A stretch of 64,000 nucleotides of DNA from Actinomyces slackii (GTDB lineage: Bacteria; Actinomycetota; Actinomycetes; Actinomycetales; Actinomycetaceae). Within the stretch, counting starts at the first letter, position 1, and every line of letters begins with the position of its first letter. The notes below the pieces were generated by a model, which saw only the letters and a list, made by a program, of their open reading frames with translations, made no database searches and was not told the origin of the DNA. The position numbers were made by a program, and so were the translations under genes. Location: NCBI RefSeq assembly GCF_900637295.1, contig NZ_LR134363.1, forward strand, positions 1,178,001 through 1,242,000, in the 5' to 3' direction. Positions 18,657 through 26,550 of this stretch are shown here, piece after piece.

Positions 18657-18702
18657 ACACGGGTGTGGCCCGTCGGCTCCGGCCGGCGGGCCACACCCGT
18701 GT
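18657..18702 (+). terminator. Terminator after the LPXTG NlpC gene
   Basis: A stem of about 20 bp (18657-18676 with 18683-18702, one G-U pair) and a 6-nt loop, starting 38 bp after the stop codon. Confidence 0.8.
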
Positions 18703-18884
18703 GTTCTGTGTTCGTCAGGTTGGTTCCTGGCCCGGCCGGTCCGCGCCGATGACGTGAGTTCGCGTACCGGACGAGGGTTTGCGTCATCGAACTGGGGTTG
18801 GCACAGGGGTGCGTGACGCAAGTGCACGTTCGCTACGCAAACGCACGTCCGCGGCGTCCCGTGCCGGGGCCGGCTGCGCCCGTG

Positions 18885-19021
18885 GTTGTCCACGGTGAAC
18901 AACTTTAACCGCCTCCGCTTGCTGGTCTGCGGCCGGAAAAGTGCCCTGACCTGCGCGTTCGCGATTGCGGCAGGTGGTGTGGAGTGAGTGGTGAGTCTGA
19001 AAGTTGTTCACCGTGGACAAC
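18885..19021. repeat. MITE-like element, copy A
   Basis: 137 bp bounded by perfect 22-bp inverted repeats (18885-18906 and 19000-19021) containing TTGTCCACGGTGAACAAC and its complement. The core (ccgcctccgcttgctggtct.. aaaagtgccctgacctgcg) is nearly identical to copy B at 37.6 kb, in the same orientation. CATGCC follows the right end in both. No coding capacity. It marks the left side of the CRISPR island. Confidence 0.75.
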
Positions 19022-19227
19022 ATGCCGCGCGGGCTGCGCCCCGGGCACGGGGCGCAGCCCGCGGCCTGGGTACGCGCGACCTGCTGGAGGGCCTCACCCA
19101 GTGCTCCGCGGTCAGGTCTCTTGGTGTGGTCGTCGGTGGTGGGGCTGGGCTTCCGGCCCCCACAGGTCGGGGTCGGGGCGGGGGTGTGGCCGTCGGTGGT
19201 GGGCCTGGGTTGTGGTGGGGCTCGGTG

Positions 19228-19438
19228 TTGCACATTCATTCTGCGTGTCTGCGTGGGGGATCGTTGGGATTCCAACGATCTGGGCTGGCGACTGCCTCGG
19301 TGAGAAGGGATGAATGTGCATCGGCGACGCTGATGCACATTCATCCTGGTGCTGCCCGGGAGGCGTGGGTGGCGGATCCGCGGAATCATGCGGATTCCTG
19401 GGTGGGCACTCTGGTGGGGCTCATGAATGAATGTGCAA
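19228..19438. repeat. Nested inverted-repeat element before the cas1 remnant
   Basis: The outer inverted repeat is 14 bp (TTGCACATTCATTC at 19228-19241, complement at 19425-19438). The inner one is a 15-bp stem at 19308-19322/19332-19346 with the same GAATGTGCA core, plus a 9-bp stem at 19259-19280. The symmetric design suggests a second small non-autonomous element or a structured RNA. The rest of 18703-19422 shows only G/T-rich repetitive sequence. Confidence 0.45.
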
Positions 19439-19784
19439 GACCGTCCTCACCGGGTGAGCCGCCCCGCCGGCCAGCGCACGGTGGACCAGAAGCCCCAGTG
19501 GAGGACTTCGTCCCCAATGTGCGACTCGAACTTGCCGTGAAGGCATTGGGGGCGGCGGTGAGCAGTCGGCGCCTCCTGGGGCAGGACCTGGGTTCCACCT
19601 ATCCGGTGTGCGATCCGCGGCACGACGTTGATCACGACGCCAATCCGGACCGCGTCGTCTATGTGGGGCGGGACGGTGCGAGGGTCAGCGTGACGCGGGA
19701 TCGGCTGGTGGTGGAGTCCGAGCACTCCGTTCCGTATCTGTCCATACCGCGCAATGCCGTGCGGCGCATCGTGCTGGACTGCTG
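19423..19784 (+). pseudogene. cas1: cas1 5' remnant truncated by an IS3-family element
   Basis: About 120 codons are open from ATG 19423. DRVVYVGRDGARVSVTRDRLVVESE and LSIPRNAVRRIVL match the N-terminal beta-strand domain of Cas1, where the reading lines up with the start of the integrase. The coding stops at the IS end (19785), so the all-helical domain with the metal-binding Glu/His/Asp residues is missing. DNA after the IS encodes the end of Cas2, so the rest of cas1 and most of cas2 were deleted, not merely displaced. About 70 residues lie before the Cas1-like part and are not identified. Confidence 0.6.
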
Positions 19785-19813
19785 GGTGTTTTTCGGACTG
19801 TGTGTTGTGTTGG

Positions 19814-20698
19814 TCAGGCTGCCTTCTTGTGGTCCAGGAGCTCGCGCTCCACCTCGTTAGGAGTGCGATATCCCAGAGAAGAATGCAGCCGGGTGTGATT
19901 GTAGACCAGCTCGATCCATGAGGCAATATCATTCATGGCCTTGCCCCGTGTGGGATACACCATCCGGTGCACCCTCTCATTCTTGAGCGTGGCATTGAAG
20001 GACTCCGCCCACGCATTGTCCCAGCACACCCCGGTCCTGCCCACCGACAAGCGAATACCATAGGCGCCCAGGTGCTCAGCGAATTTCTGACAGGTGTACT
20101 GCGACCCCCGGTCGGAGTGAAAGATCGTCGTTCCTGTCACCGGCGGGCAGTTGCGCACCGCCATATCAATAGCCTGGCAGACAAGCTCAGTGCGCATGTG
20201 ATCAGCCATCGCATAGCCCACGACCTTCTTCGTGGCGCAGTCCAGGACGGTGGCCAGGTAGACGAATCCCACCCAGGTGCGGATATAGGTGATGTCCCCG
20301 ACCCACTTGGTTCCTGGCGCCGTGGCGGTGAAGTCGCGCTCCACCAGGTCTGGCCACTCCTTCAGGTCGGCCGCCGGGGTGGTGGTGCGAGTCCTTCGGC
20401 GAGGCTGAGCGGCCACCAGGCCGCGCTCGCGCATGATGGAGCGCACGGTGTCATGGTGCGCCACCACGCCTCTGCGCCCCAGACGGGCGGTAATCCTGCG
20501 GTACCCGTAGGTGCCGTCCGAGGCCTCGAACTCGGCCTTGATCAGGGCCGTCAGCTCTTCCCTTCTCATTGAGGTCGCCGATTGTGGCCGGTCCCGCCAG
20601 GAGTAGTAGCCCGAACGGGAGACCTTCGACCACCGGCACATCGAGACGATCGGGTAGTTGCCTTCCTCGCGATTGATGAGCGCATACTTGTGACTCAC
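19814..20698 (-). CDS. IS3-family transposase OrfB (DDE integrase core)
   Basis: The product has 294 residues starting at a GTG that overlaps the orfA stop (GTGA). DGTYGYRRITARL marks the HTH_21 region. The rve core has Asp in WVGDITYIRT, Asp in IFHSDRGSQYTC and Glu in NAWAESFNATLKNE, the complete DDE set. It appears intact, so the element may still be mobile. Confidence 0.93.
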   Translation of the reverse strand: MSHKYALINREEGNYPIVSMCRWSKVSRSGYYSWRDRPQSATSMRREELTALIKAEFEASDGTYGYRRITARLGRRGVVAHHDTVRSIMRERGLVAAQPRRRTRTTTPAADLKEWPDLVERDFTATAPGTKWVGDITYIRTWVGFVYLATVLDCATKKVVGYAMADHMRTELVCQAIDMAVRNCPPVTGTTIFHSDRGSQYTCQKFAEHLGAYGIRLSVGRTGVCWDNAWAESFNATLKNERVHRMVYPTRGKAMNDIASWIELVYNHTRLHSSLGYRTPNEVERELLDHKKAA

Positions 20699-20979
20699 CG
20701 CTGTTCCTTCGCGAAGAAGGCCGCCGCTTTTTTCAGGAACTCGTTCTCCTGCTGCAGCTCGCGGACCTGTTTCCTCAGGCGGGCTACCTCCTCGGCTTCG
20801 GCAACCGCTTCTCTTTCCTCAGCGCTGCCGTGCTCCTTCCTGTGCTTCGCGACCCAGTTGCCCACCGTCTGGGGCACCAACTCGTAGGAAGCGGCCACCG
20901 ACGCGATCGACCGTTCCTTCTCGATCACCTCGCGCACCACTTGTTCCTTGAACTCATCAGAGTACTTTGCCCTTGACAT
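20695..20979 (-). CDS. IS3-family transposase OrfA (HTH subunit)
   Basis: The product has 94 residues. The helix-turn-helix (YSDEFKEQVVREVI, SIASVAASYELVPQTVGNWV) binds the IS ends, followed by a leucine-zipper-like coil (EEVARLRKQVRELQQENEFLKK). A run of six A (20728-20733, minus strand) near the end is a plausible -1 slippage site. The orfB frame is open upstream through this point, so an OrfAB fusion transposase could form. Confidence 0.9.
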   Translation of the reverse strand: MSRAKYSDEFKEQVVREVIEKERSIASVAASYELVPQTVGNWVAKHRKEHGSAEEREAVAEAEEVARLRKQVRELQQENEFLKKAAAFFAKEQR

Positions 20980-21036
20980 GGCTCCATCCTATCGAATCAA
21001 AGGAGGATGAAAATCCTCCCCTGTCCGAGAAACACC

Positions 21037-21135
21037 ACTCACCCCAGCCTGTGCCGATCCTGCCGTGATCGGGTGCAGATCTTGGGCACGCCGCCCAGTC
21101 AGGATGACGGCGAGCTCTACCGGGGCCTGTTCTGA
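21037..21135 (+). pseudogene. cas2: cas2 3' remnant, copy 1
   Basis: In frame from the IS end to TGA 21133-21135: LCRSCRDRVQILGTPPSQDD then GELYRGLF. This matches the C-terminal strand of Cas2 (pattern yrLCxxCxxRVxxLG). The first two thirds are absent. It directly abuts leader 1, as cas2 normally does. Confidence 0.6.
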
Positions 21136-21407
21136 CGCGCGGCGAGGGTGGGGTGGGGAGTCGGTGGGGCGTGGTCCTGGAGGGTGAGGGGTTGTCTGAT
21201 GTCGAGTGGTGCGTGGGCAGTTTTCCGCAAGACGTCGTTGAAAGCCGGGTGGCGGGGGCCTGTGGAGCGCGTCGCTGGCGCTGTGGCGCTGACCTGCGCG
21301 AATGTGGTAGAACAGTGCTGGTGCCGAGGCGGTTTGACGGGTGTCTGAGAGCCGCTGGCGCTACTCGTCGCATCGTCCCTGGTCACAGGGGGTGGATCGG
21401 GGGGTGG
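21136..21407 (+). promoter_or_regulatory. CRISPR leader 1
   Basis: 272 bp between the cas2 remnant and the first repeat, G/T-rich on the plus strand and free of supported genes. It matches leader 2 (23671-23942), exactly the same length, at roughly nine bases in ten. The leader end next to the repeat (ctggtcacagggggtggatc) is the best conserved part. Confidence 0.7.
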
Positions 21408-22011
21408 GTCAGAAGGCACCACGCGCCATAAGGTGCATTGAGACGATGGTGATGGTCATCGTCCTGGTCCTTTCTGGGTCAGAAGGCACCACGCGCCATA
21501 AGGTGCATTGAGACCGACCCCCATGGTCGCCTCCTTCCTCTCAAGCTCTCGTCAGAAGGCACCACGCGCCATAAGGTGCATTGAGACACTCCAACTCGTA
21601 GGAGTAGTAGAGATTGAGGTCGTCAGAAGGCACCACGCGCCATAAGGTGCATTGAGACCCTCGTCTGGATGGGGCTGCTCCCACCCAGTTCTAGTCAGAA
21701 GGCACCACGCGCCATAAGGTGCATTGAGACAATTAGCTGGGTTTGCCATGGTGTTTCTCCTTGTTGGTCAGAAGGCACCACGCGCCATAAGGTGCATTGA
21801 GACTCCATCTAGCGGCATCAAGTGCATCCTCGGTCTCGTCAGAAGGCACCGCGCGCCATAAGGTGCATTAAGACGTGATGCCTGCCCCCTGGGTGAGGCG
21901 GCGGCCAGAAGGCACCACGCGCCATAAGGTGCATTGAGACCTGGGATCTCTAGGATCCAGCTGCGCCCATCAGAGTCAGAAGGCACCACGCGCCATAAGG
22001 TGCATTGCGAC
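21408..22011 (+). CRISPR. CRISPR array 1, 9 repeats and 8 spacers
   Basis: 37-bp repeats begin GTCAGAAGGCACCACGCGCC and end ATAAGGTGCATTGAGAC. They start at 21408, 21478, 21551, 21622, 21694, 21767, 21838, 21904 and 21975. Spacers are 33, 36, 34, 35, 36, 34, 29 and 34 bp, all different. Repeat 7 has two changes (accGcg, attAaga), repeat 8 begins GCC, and the last ends TTGCGAC, so degeneration is at the leader-distal end and orientation is plus. GGTGC and GCACC allow a stem in the repeat. Confidence 0.97.
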
Positions 22012-22105
22012 GGTCTCAGCGCCTTTGTCCTTGCATATCTGTGGACACCCGCCGCGGGTGACTGGCCCCGACGACGGTGAAGGACCGTGACGCTCCTGCG
22101 GTGCT

Positions 22106-22147
22106 GCGACTGGGGAGGCCAGTCGCGTGGTATCGAAGTGGTATCAT
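22106..22147 (+). promoter_or_regulatory. Candidate operator/promoter of the toxin-antitoxin pair
   Basis: GCGACTGG/CCAGTCGC inverted repeat (22106-22113, 22119-22126) is followed by a direct repeat GTGGTATC at 22127-22134 and 22138-22145. TATCAT at 22142-22147 could be the -10 box. Repeats of this kind just before an antitoxin gene suggest autoregulation. Confidence 0.4.
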
Positions 22148-22153
22148 CGCGTC

Positions 22154-22357
22154 ATGGCGATGACTCTGCGGTTAACCAAGGATGATGAGGAGATTCTCGC
22201 CCGTATCGCGCAGGAGGACGGCATCAGCCGCCAGGAGGCCACGGTGCGGGCCATTCGCGAGACTGCGGCGCGGCGCGCGCACGAGCGGAGGGTCGCAGAC
22301 GCCTCAGCGCGTGTACGAGATCGTTACGGTCATCTCCTTGAGCGGCTTGGACGGTGA
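22154..22357 (+). CDS. Ribbon-helix-helix antitoxin
   Basis: The product has 67 residues from ATG 22154; an alternative ATG is at 22160. MTLRLTKDDEEILARIAQEDG followed by SRQEATVRAIRE is the beta-strand plus two-helix pattern of CopG/Arc-type DNA binders. The C-terminal tail (ARVRDRYGHLLERLG) would contact the toxin. It overlaps the doc start by 4 nt (GTGA), the usual coupling of such pairs. Confidence 0.75.
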   Translation: MAMTLRLTKDDEEILARIAQEDGISRQEATVRAIRETAARRAHERRVADASARVRDRYGHLLERLGR

Positions 22358-22734
22358 CCGAGTACCTCTCGCTTGAGGACCTGCTGAGTCTCGTCAACGA
22401 CCTGGGTGTCGGGCCGGTGCGTGATCTGGGCCTCCTCGAGTCCGCAGCCTGTCGCCCCGCGACGACGCTCCTTGGGAAGGACGCCTACCCGTCGCTGGCC
22501 CACAAGGCGGCTGCACTCCTTGAGTCGTTGGTCCGCAACCACGCCCTTGTCGACGGGAACAAGCGCCTCGGCTGGCTGGCCGCACTGGTGCTCCTCGATA
22601 TCAACGGGTGCTCGATTGAGTCCCCGGACGATGAGGCCTACGACCTCGTCATGAGGGTGGCCGACGGGCGGGCCGACATGCTCGACGTGGCTCTCGCGTT
22701 CTCCCGGTGGACTCAGACGGCTCCTTGCACCTGA
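22354..22734 (+). CDS. doc: Doc-type Fic toxin (death on curing)
   Basis: The product has 126 residues from GTG 22354. The Fic core motif is NHALVDGNKRLGW, fitting HxFxxGNKR with Ala-Leu in place of the usual Phe position context. Doc proteins phosphorylate EF-Tu and stop translation when free of antitoxin. Length and the upstream RHH antitoxin fit a doc module. It lies between the two CRISPR arrays and may stabilise the island. Confidence 0.85.
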   Translation: MTEYLSLEDLLSLVNDLGVGPVRDLGLLESAACRPATTLLGKDAYPSLAHKAAALLESLVRNHALVDGNKRLGWLAALVLLDINGCSIESPDDEAYDLVMRVADGRADMLDVALAFSRWTQTAPCT

Positions 22735-22814
22735 CACGGTGTGAGCATGTGCGATAGCGGCATGGACCACCCCTGCGAGAGTGCCGGCCGGACCATCGAG
22801 CCACCGGCGTCGGA

Positions 22815-23315
22815 CTGCTGAGAATCGGCCTGTTCTCCAGGCTGACCGCCATCAGCGTGCGCATGCTGCGCCATTACCAGGAGCAGGGGGTCCTCACCCC
22901 CTTCGCTGTCGACCCCTTCACCGGCCACCGTTACTACCACCCCGACCAGCTCGTGGACGCCCACTGGATCACGCGTCTGCGTGAGGCCGGGCTGCCAGTG
23001 GCGCAGATCAGGGAGGTCATGGCCGACCGCGATGATCCTGAGCGCCTCAGCGGGCTCCTGTCCGCCCACGCCGAGCACCTGAGGGCCGAGCATGCCCGGC
23101 TGGGGGAGATGAGCGCGGCGCGCGACGTCATCGTCGCCACCCTGCACGGCAGCTACGACGGCGTGCCGGAGGCCACCGCCGTCCTCGGCTCCTATGTTGC
23201 CGCGCACGACCTGCGCACGGGGCCGATGTTCAACATATACCGGGTCAGCCCGGCTCAGGATCCCGACCCGGCTGCCTGGGTCACCGACGTCTGCCTGCCG
23301 GTGATCGACGCCTGA
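22815..23315 (+). CDS. MerR-family regulator (start uncertain)
   Basis: The frame encodes LRIGLFSRLTAISVRMLRHY, EQGVLTPF and GHRYYHPDQL, a MerR winged HTH. A coiled coil and a partial effector-like end (GPMFNIYRVSPAQDPDPAAW) follow. No ATG, GTG or TTG precedes the first helix: the nearest are CTG 22815/22818, while GTG 22851 or ATG 22857 would cut the HTH. So the gene either uses CTG or has lost its start. The ligand is unknown. Confidence 0.6.
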   Translation: MLRIGLFSRLTAISVRMLRHYQEQGVLTPFAVDPFTGHRYYHPDQLVDAHWITRLREAGLPVAQIREVMADRDDPERLSGLLSAHAEHLRAEHARLGEMSAARDVIVATLHGSYDGVPEATAVLGSYVAAHDLRTGPMFNIYRVSPAQDPDPAAWVTDVCLPVIDA

Positions 23316-23538
23316 CCCGACCCCTGTCCTCCGGCCGCAGCGGCGTGCACCGCAGTCATGGTGACGGCAGCCGGGAGGAGCACCGGTCGCTCCGGGGTCT
23401 CCCACGTGCAGGTGCTCGCCCCCGTGAGGGGCGGGCTGCGCGTTCAGTTCGTGGGTCTGGGGTGGGATCCGCGTGATTCCGCACTGGTTCGTGTCTGACG
23501 GTACCGCTACAGTGAGGTTTTCTCGTCAGGGTTGATGA
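23316..23538. other. Spacer between merR and the second cas2 remnant
   Basis: No gene, repeat or terminator is supported. A stop codon at 23536-23538 closes the frame of the cas2 remnant upstream. Confidence 0.4.
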
Positions 23539-23670
23539 GAAAGGCCCATCGAGAGTTCTGATGATGTCGTGCATGTCTATCGTCTGTGTCGATCCTGTCG
23601 CGATCGGGTGCAGGTCCTGGGCGTGCCGCCCAGTCAGGATGACGGCGAGCTGTACCGGGGTCTGTTCTGA
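23539..23670 (+). pseudogene. cas2: cas2 3' remnant, copy 2
   Basis: It encodes SSDDVVHVYRLCRSCRDRVQ then VLGVPPSQDDGELYRGLF up to TGA 23668-23670, the C-terminal strands of Cas2. The last 87 bp parallel copy 1 (21049-21135). Upstream, RKAHRE in another frame hints at a frameshifted continuation. With leader 2 and array 2 it forms a duplicate of the cas2-end/leader/array unit. Confidence 0.55.
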
Positions 23671-23942
23671 TGTGTGGTGAGGGTGGGGCGGGGAGTCGGT
23701 GGGGCGTGGTCCTGGAGGGCGAGGGGTTGTCTGATGTCGAGTGGTGCGTGGGCACTTTTCCGCAAGAGGTCGTTGAAAGCCGGGTGGCGGGGGCTTGAGA
23801 AGCGCGTCGCTGGCGCTGTGGCGCTGACCTGCGCGGATGTGGTAGAACTGCCTTGGTGCCGAGGCGGTTCGACAGGTGCCTGAGAGCCGCTGGCGCTACT
23901 CGTCGCATCGTCCCTGGTCACAGGGGGTGGATCGAGGGGTGG
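23671..23942 (+). promoter_or_regulatory. CRISPR leader 2
   Basis: 272 bp, colinear with leader 1 with only scattered substitutions and no net length difference. Identity is strongest over the last 60 bp before the array. Confidence 0.7.
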
Positions 23943-24403
23943 GTCAGAAGGCACCACGCGCCATAAGGTGCATTGAGACATTAGAAAGATCGCCGCCAGC
24001 AAGTCATAGCTGGCGGTCAGAAGGCACCACGCGCCATAAGGTGCATTGAGACCCTCGACCGTGGTCCTCGGGTTGTCTTCAAAGGGTCAGAAGGCACCAC
24101 GCGCCATAAGGTGCATTGAGACGTTCACGTGAGGTTGAGGTGGTGCTGGGCGTGTCAGAAGACACCACGCGCCATAAGGTGCATTAAGACGCGGGCGTTG
24201 CGAACGCTTGCCCTAACATCAAGTCAGAAGGCACCACGCGCCATAAGGTGCATTAAGACGTGTGGACGAGGTTCCAGGACCACCCGTAGTACTCGTCAGA
24301 AGGCGCCGCGCGCCATAAGGTGCATTGAGACACGCCCATCCAAGGGAAGAAGTCCCAATCCGGTACGTCAGAAGGCACCACGCGCCATAAGGTGCATTGA
24401 GTA
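23943..24403 (+). CRISPR. CRISPR array 2, 7 repeats and 6 spacers
   Basis: The 37-bp repeat is the same as in array 1. Starts: 23943, 24016, 24086, 24154, 24223, 24295 and 24367. Spacers are 36, 33, 31, 32, 35 and 35 bp and are not shared with array 1. Repeats 4 (gaagAcacc, attAagac), 5 and 6 (gcGccGcg) are mutated, and the seventh ends GTA instead of GAC. A further degenerate repeat-like stretch (24401-24437, about 23 of 37 matches) abuts it without a spacer. Confidence 0.96.
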
Positions 24404-24491
24404 AGAAGGCGTCGTGTAGCAAATGGTGCAGTTTGGCTGTTTCGAACACGTTGTCAGGATGTCGGGGCGCCCAGCATTCATCCAAAGGTGC

Positions 24492-24521
24492 TTGCGATCG
24501 ATTTGGATCAACCCATAAGAA
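24492..24521 (+). promoter_or_regulatory. Candidate promoter of the type III operon
   Basis: TTGCGA (24492-24497) and TAAGAA (24516-24521) with an 18-bp spacer, 170 bp before cas10. TTGACT at 24537 is an alternative -35 without a good -10. The 24404-24690 stretch is AT-richer than its surroundings. It also holds gtgctctgacctgcgcgttt (24580-24599), resembling the core of the MITE-like element. Confidence 0.3.
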
Positions 24522-24690
24522 TTGCGCTCATTTAAGTTGACTCTTCACGATCAGACGTGTCGCATTCTCTCGGTCAAACGTGCTCTGACCTGCGCGTTTG
24601 TTGAGTAGCGGCATGGCTTTCCTCAAAAGGTATCGCCGCTCGTCCACTTGTGCTAGGTTGCCGTCGTTCCAGACGCCAAAGAAGGTAACC

Positions 24691-26550
24691 ATGTACCTCG
24701 TCATGCTCGAGACCGGCGGCAATCAGCGCTACGTCTTCTCCTCGCCGCGCCAGCGCGAGAACATCGGCGGCTCCTTCCTGCTGACGATGCTCGCCCCATG
24801 GACGCACGAGATCGCCGCAGCCCTGAACATCACCACCACCCGCGTCTCAGACTCCTCCGGCAAAACCATCCTCACCGTCCCCGATCAGGACTCCGCCACC
24901 AGGCTCATTGGCGCCACCACCCGTCGAGTCCACGCCATCGCCCCGGGCATGGATGTCACCGGCGTCTTCATGCCACTCGCGGACCCCAGCAACGGCACCC
25001 ACATCAACGTCACCGAATCCGACCTCAGGCGCATCCACTCCCTCGCCAGCCGCTACGCCCTGAGCCGGCCCCCCGCGGAGGCCAGATTCCCCCAAATCCC
25101 CTTCCTGCAGCGCGCCGAGAACTCAAACCTGCCCGCCGCACCAAGGCGCACACTCCTGGGTACCCGCCCGCCCGGCGCAACCGCCCACTCCCTACCCAGT
25201 CAAGTCAAACGCGCCTGCGCCATCCAGGCCCGCAACCACCTCGTCAAAAAAGCCTCCGAATTCACGCCCCTCGCACAGCTCATCGGTCATGATGACGCCC
25301 TCCTCATGGACAGCCTCAAGGCACTCGAGGACGCCTTCGACTCCGACCCCGAGAACACCGAGGAGCCCGAACCCACGGACAGCTCACGCGCCGAGAGCGC
25401 CCCGCGGGCACGATCCGCGCAACCGATCGAGCTCTCCCGCATCGCCGTCATCCACATCGACGGCAACGGCGTGGGCGCCATCATGCGCGCACTCAACGAC
25501 AGCAAGAGCCGCGTCAGCTCCGACGTCTTCCACCGCGAGGTCGGATGCCCACCGGACCACGCCGAATCCCTGCGCCGCTTCCTCCTTGAGATCAACAAGC
25601 GCTTCGACGACTCCGTCACCCACGCCTTCTTCACGGCATGGGAGAAGGTCGCCCGCCTATGGCAGGCCGACCACCGCGGAACCGCCACCGAGCGAATCAT
25701 CCCCGTCGTGCCCATTCTCATGGGCGGGGACGACCTCACCGTTCTCACCGAGGGCCACTACGCCCTCCCCTTCATGGAGGCCTACCTGCGCGCCTACGAG
25801 GAGGCCACCGCCGACGACGCCCTCCTGCGATACCTCGGCCCCGCCTCCCTCAGAGCATCCCAGAGCACAGGTTCCATGACCGCGGCCGCCGGAGCGGCGA
25901 TCGTCCCGCGCAACTTCCCCTTCCACCTGGCCTACACCCTGGCCGAGGCACTCGTCTCCGAGGCCAAGAGAACCGGCAAGGAAGAAGGCAGGGAGTGCTC
26001 CACACTCACCTACCACGCGCTCATCGACTCAACGATCGTCGACGCCGGCGAGCTCCTCGCCAGTTACAGGAGCTTCACCGCCAGGCCCTACCGGCTGCAC
26101 GCGCCCGCCGAGCAGCACCCCACCGCAGACCCGACCACAGGCTCGACCACCGACTCACTCCAAGGCGCCGCCTGGCAGGCCATGCTCCACCGCGCCTGCC
26201 ACGCCCGGGGCATGACCCCGAGCGGCACCGCCTTCCCCAGAACCCGCGCCGCCCGCATCCGCTCGCTGCTGTCCAAGCGCTCAGCGCTGGACCAGGACAG
26301 TGAGCAGCACCAAAAGCTGACAGGCACGATCGACGCCGAATGGGCGGACGCCCGCCGCGTCCTGGGAGACACCCTCATCGACGGCATCGACGACCCCCGA
26401 TACCTCCCCGACCTGCTCGAACTCTCCGACCTCCTGCCCACCTCCTACCTGGAGGAGGCCCTGGCCGGCTCTCCTGCGTCCCTCGCGTCCCCCGCATCCT
26501 CCGCCGGCGCGACGCCCGCAGCCACCACCACCGAGGAGGAGACGGCGTGA
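24691..26550 (+). CDS. cas10: Cas10/Cmr2-like GGDD protein (type III signature, no HD domain)
   Basis: The product has 619 residues. ATG 24691 is preceded by AAAGAAGG. The N-terminus LVMLETGGNQRYVFSSPRQR followed by ENIGGSFLL matches the palm-type segment of Cas10/Cmr2-family proteins (ETsGNQ..IF..RLRENVGAS). Palm features: IAVIHIDGNGVGAIM around residue 255 and GGDD at 345-348 in ILMGGDDLTVL. An intact GGDD predicts synthesis of cyclic oligoadenylates on target RNA binding, fitting the CARF/HEPN gene downstream. No HD nuclease motif precedes the palm, so DNA cleavage by Cas10 is not expected. The end is Ala/Ser/Thr-rich and overlaps csx10. Confidence 0.8.
   Translation: MYLVMLETGGNQRYVFSSPRQRENIGGSFLLTMLAPWTHEIAAALNITTTRVSDSSGKTILTVPDQDSATRLIGATTRRVHAIAPGMDVTGVFMPLADPSNGTHINVTESDLRRIHSLASRYALSRPPAEARFPQIPFLQRAENSNLPAAPRRTLLGTRPPGATAHSLPSQVKRACAIQARNHLVKKASEFTPLAQLIGHDDALLMDSLKALEDAFDSDPENTEEPEPTDSSRAESAPRARSAQPIELSRIAVIHIDGNGVGAIMRALNDSKSRVSSDVFHREVGCPPDHAESLRRFLLEINKRFDDSVTHAFFTAWEKVARLWQADHRGTATERIIPVVPILMGGDDLTVLTEGHYALPFMEAYLRAYEEATADDALLRYLGPASLRASQSTGSMTAAAGAAIVPRNFPFHLAYTLAEALVSEAKRTGKEEGRECSTLTYHALIDSTIVDAGELLASYRSFTARPYRLHAPAEQHPTADPTTGSTTDSLQGAAWQAMLHRACHARGMTPSGTAFPRTRAARIRSLLSKRSALDQDSEQHQKLTGTIDAEWADARRVLGDTLIDGIDDPRYLPDLLELSDLLPTSYLEEALAGSPASLASPASSAGATPAATTTEEETA

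Larger units (their letters stand above)
19785..21036 (-). mobile_element. IS3-family insertion sequence
   Basis: About 1,252 bp. Imperfect 16-bp terminal inverted repeats: GGTGTTTTTCGGACTG at 19785-19800 and the complement of GGTGTTTCTCGGACAG at 21021-21036. Two overlapping ORFs encode an HTH protein and a DDE transposase. No direct target duplication is visible (flanks GCTG and ACTC), consistent with a deletion at one side after insertion. It separates a cas1 5' fragment from a cas2 3' fragment. Confidence 0.8.

Noticed and set aside
19781..21040. Target-site duplication for the IS3 element
   Set aside because: Flanks GCTG and ACTC do not match; a deletion at one side is the simpler reading.
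21117..21422. Minus-strand ORFs over both CRISPR leaders
   Set aside because: They exist only because the leader is G-rich on the plus strand; no domain, no ribosome site, and they run into the first repeat.
21588..21621. Spacer 3 of array 1 as a match to the IS3 element
   Set aside because: Only about 13 bases (ccaactcgtagga) coincide with 20876-20890, too few for a protospacer.
21552..21989. Small ORFs with repeated peptides (LNAPYGAWCLLT)
   Set aside because: These are translations of the CRISPR repeats, not genes.
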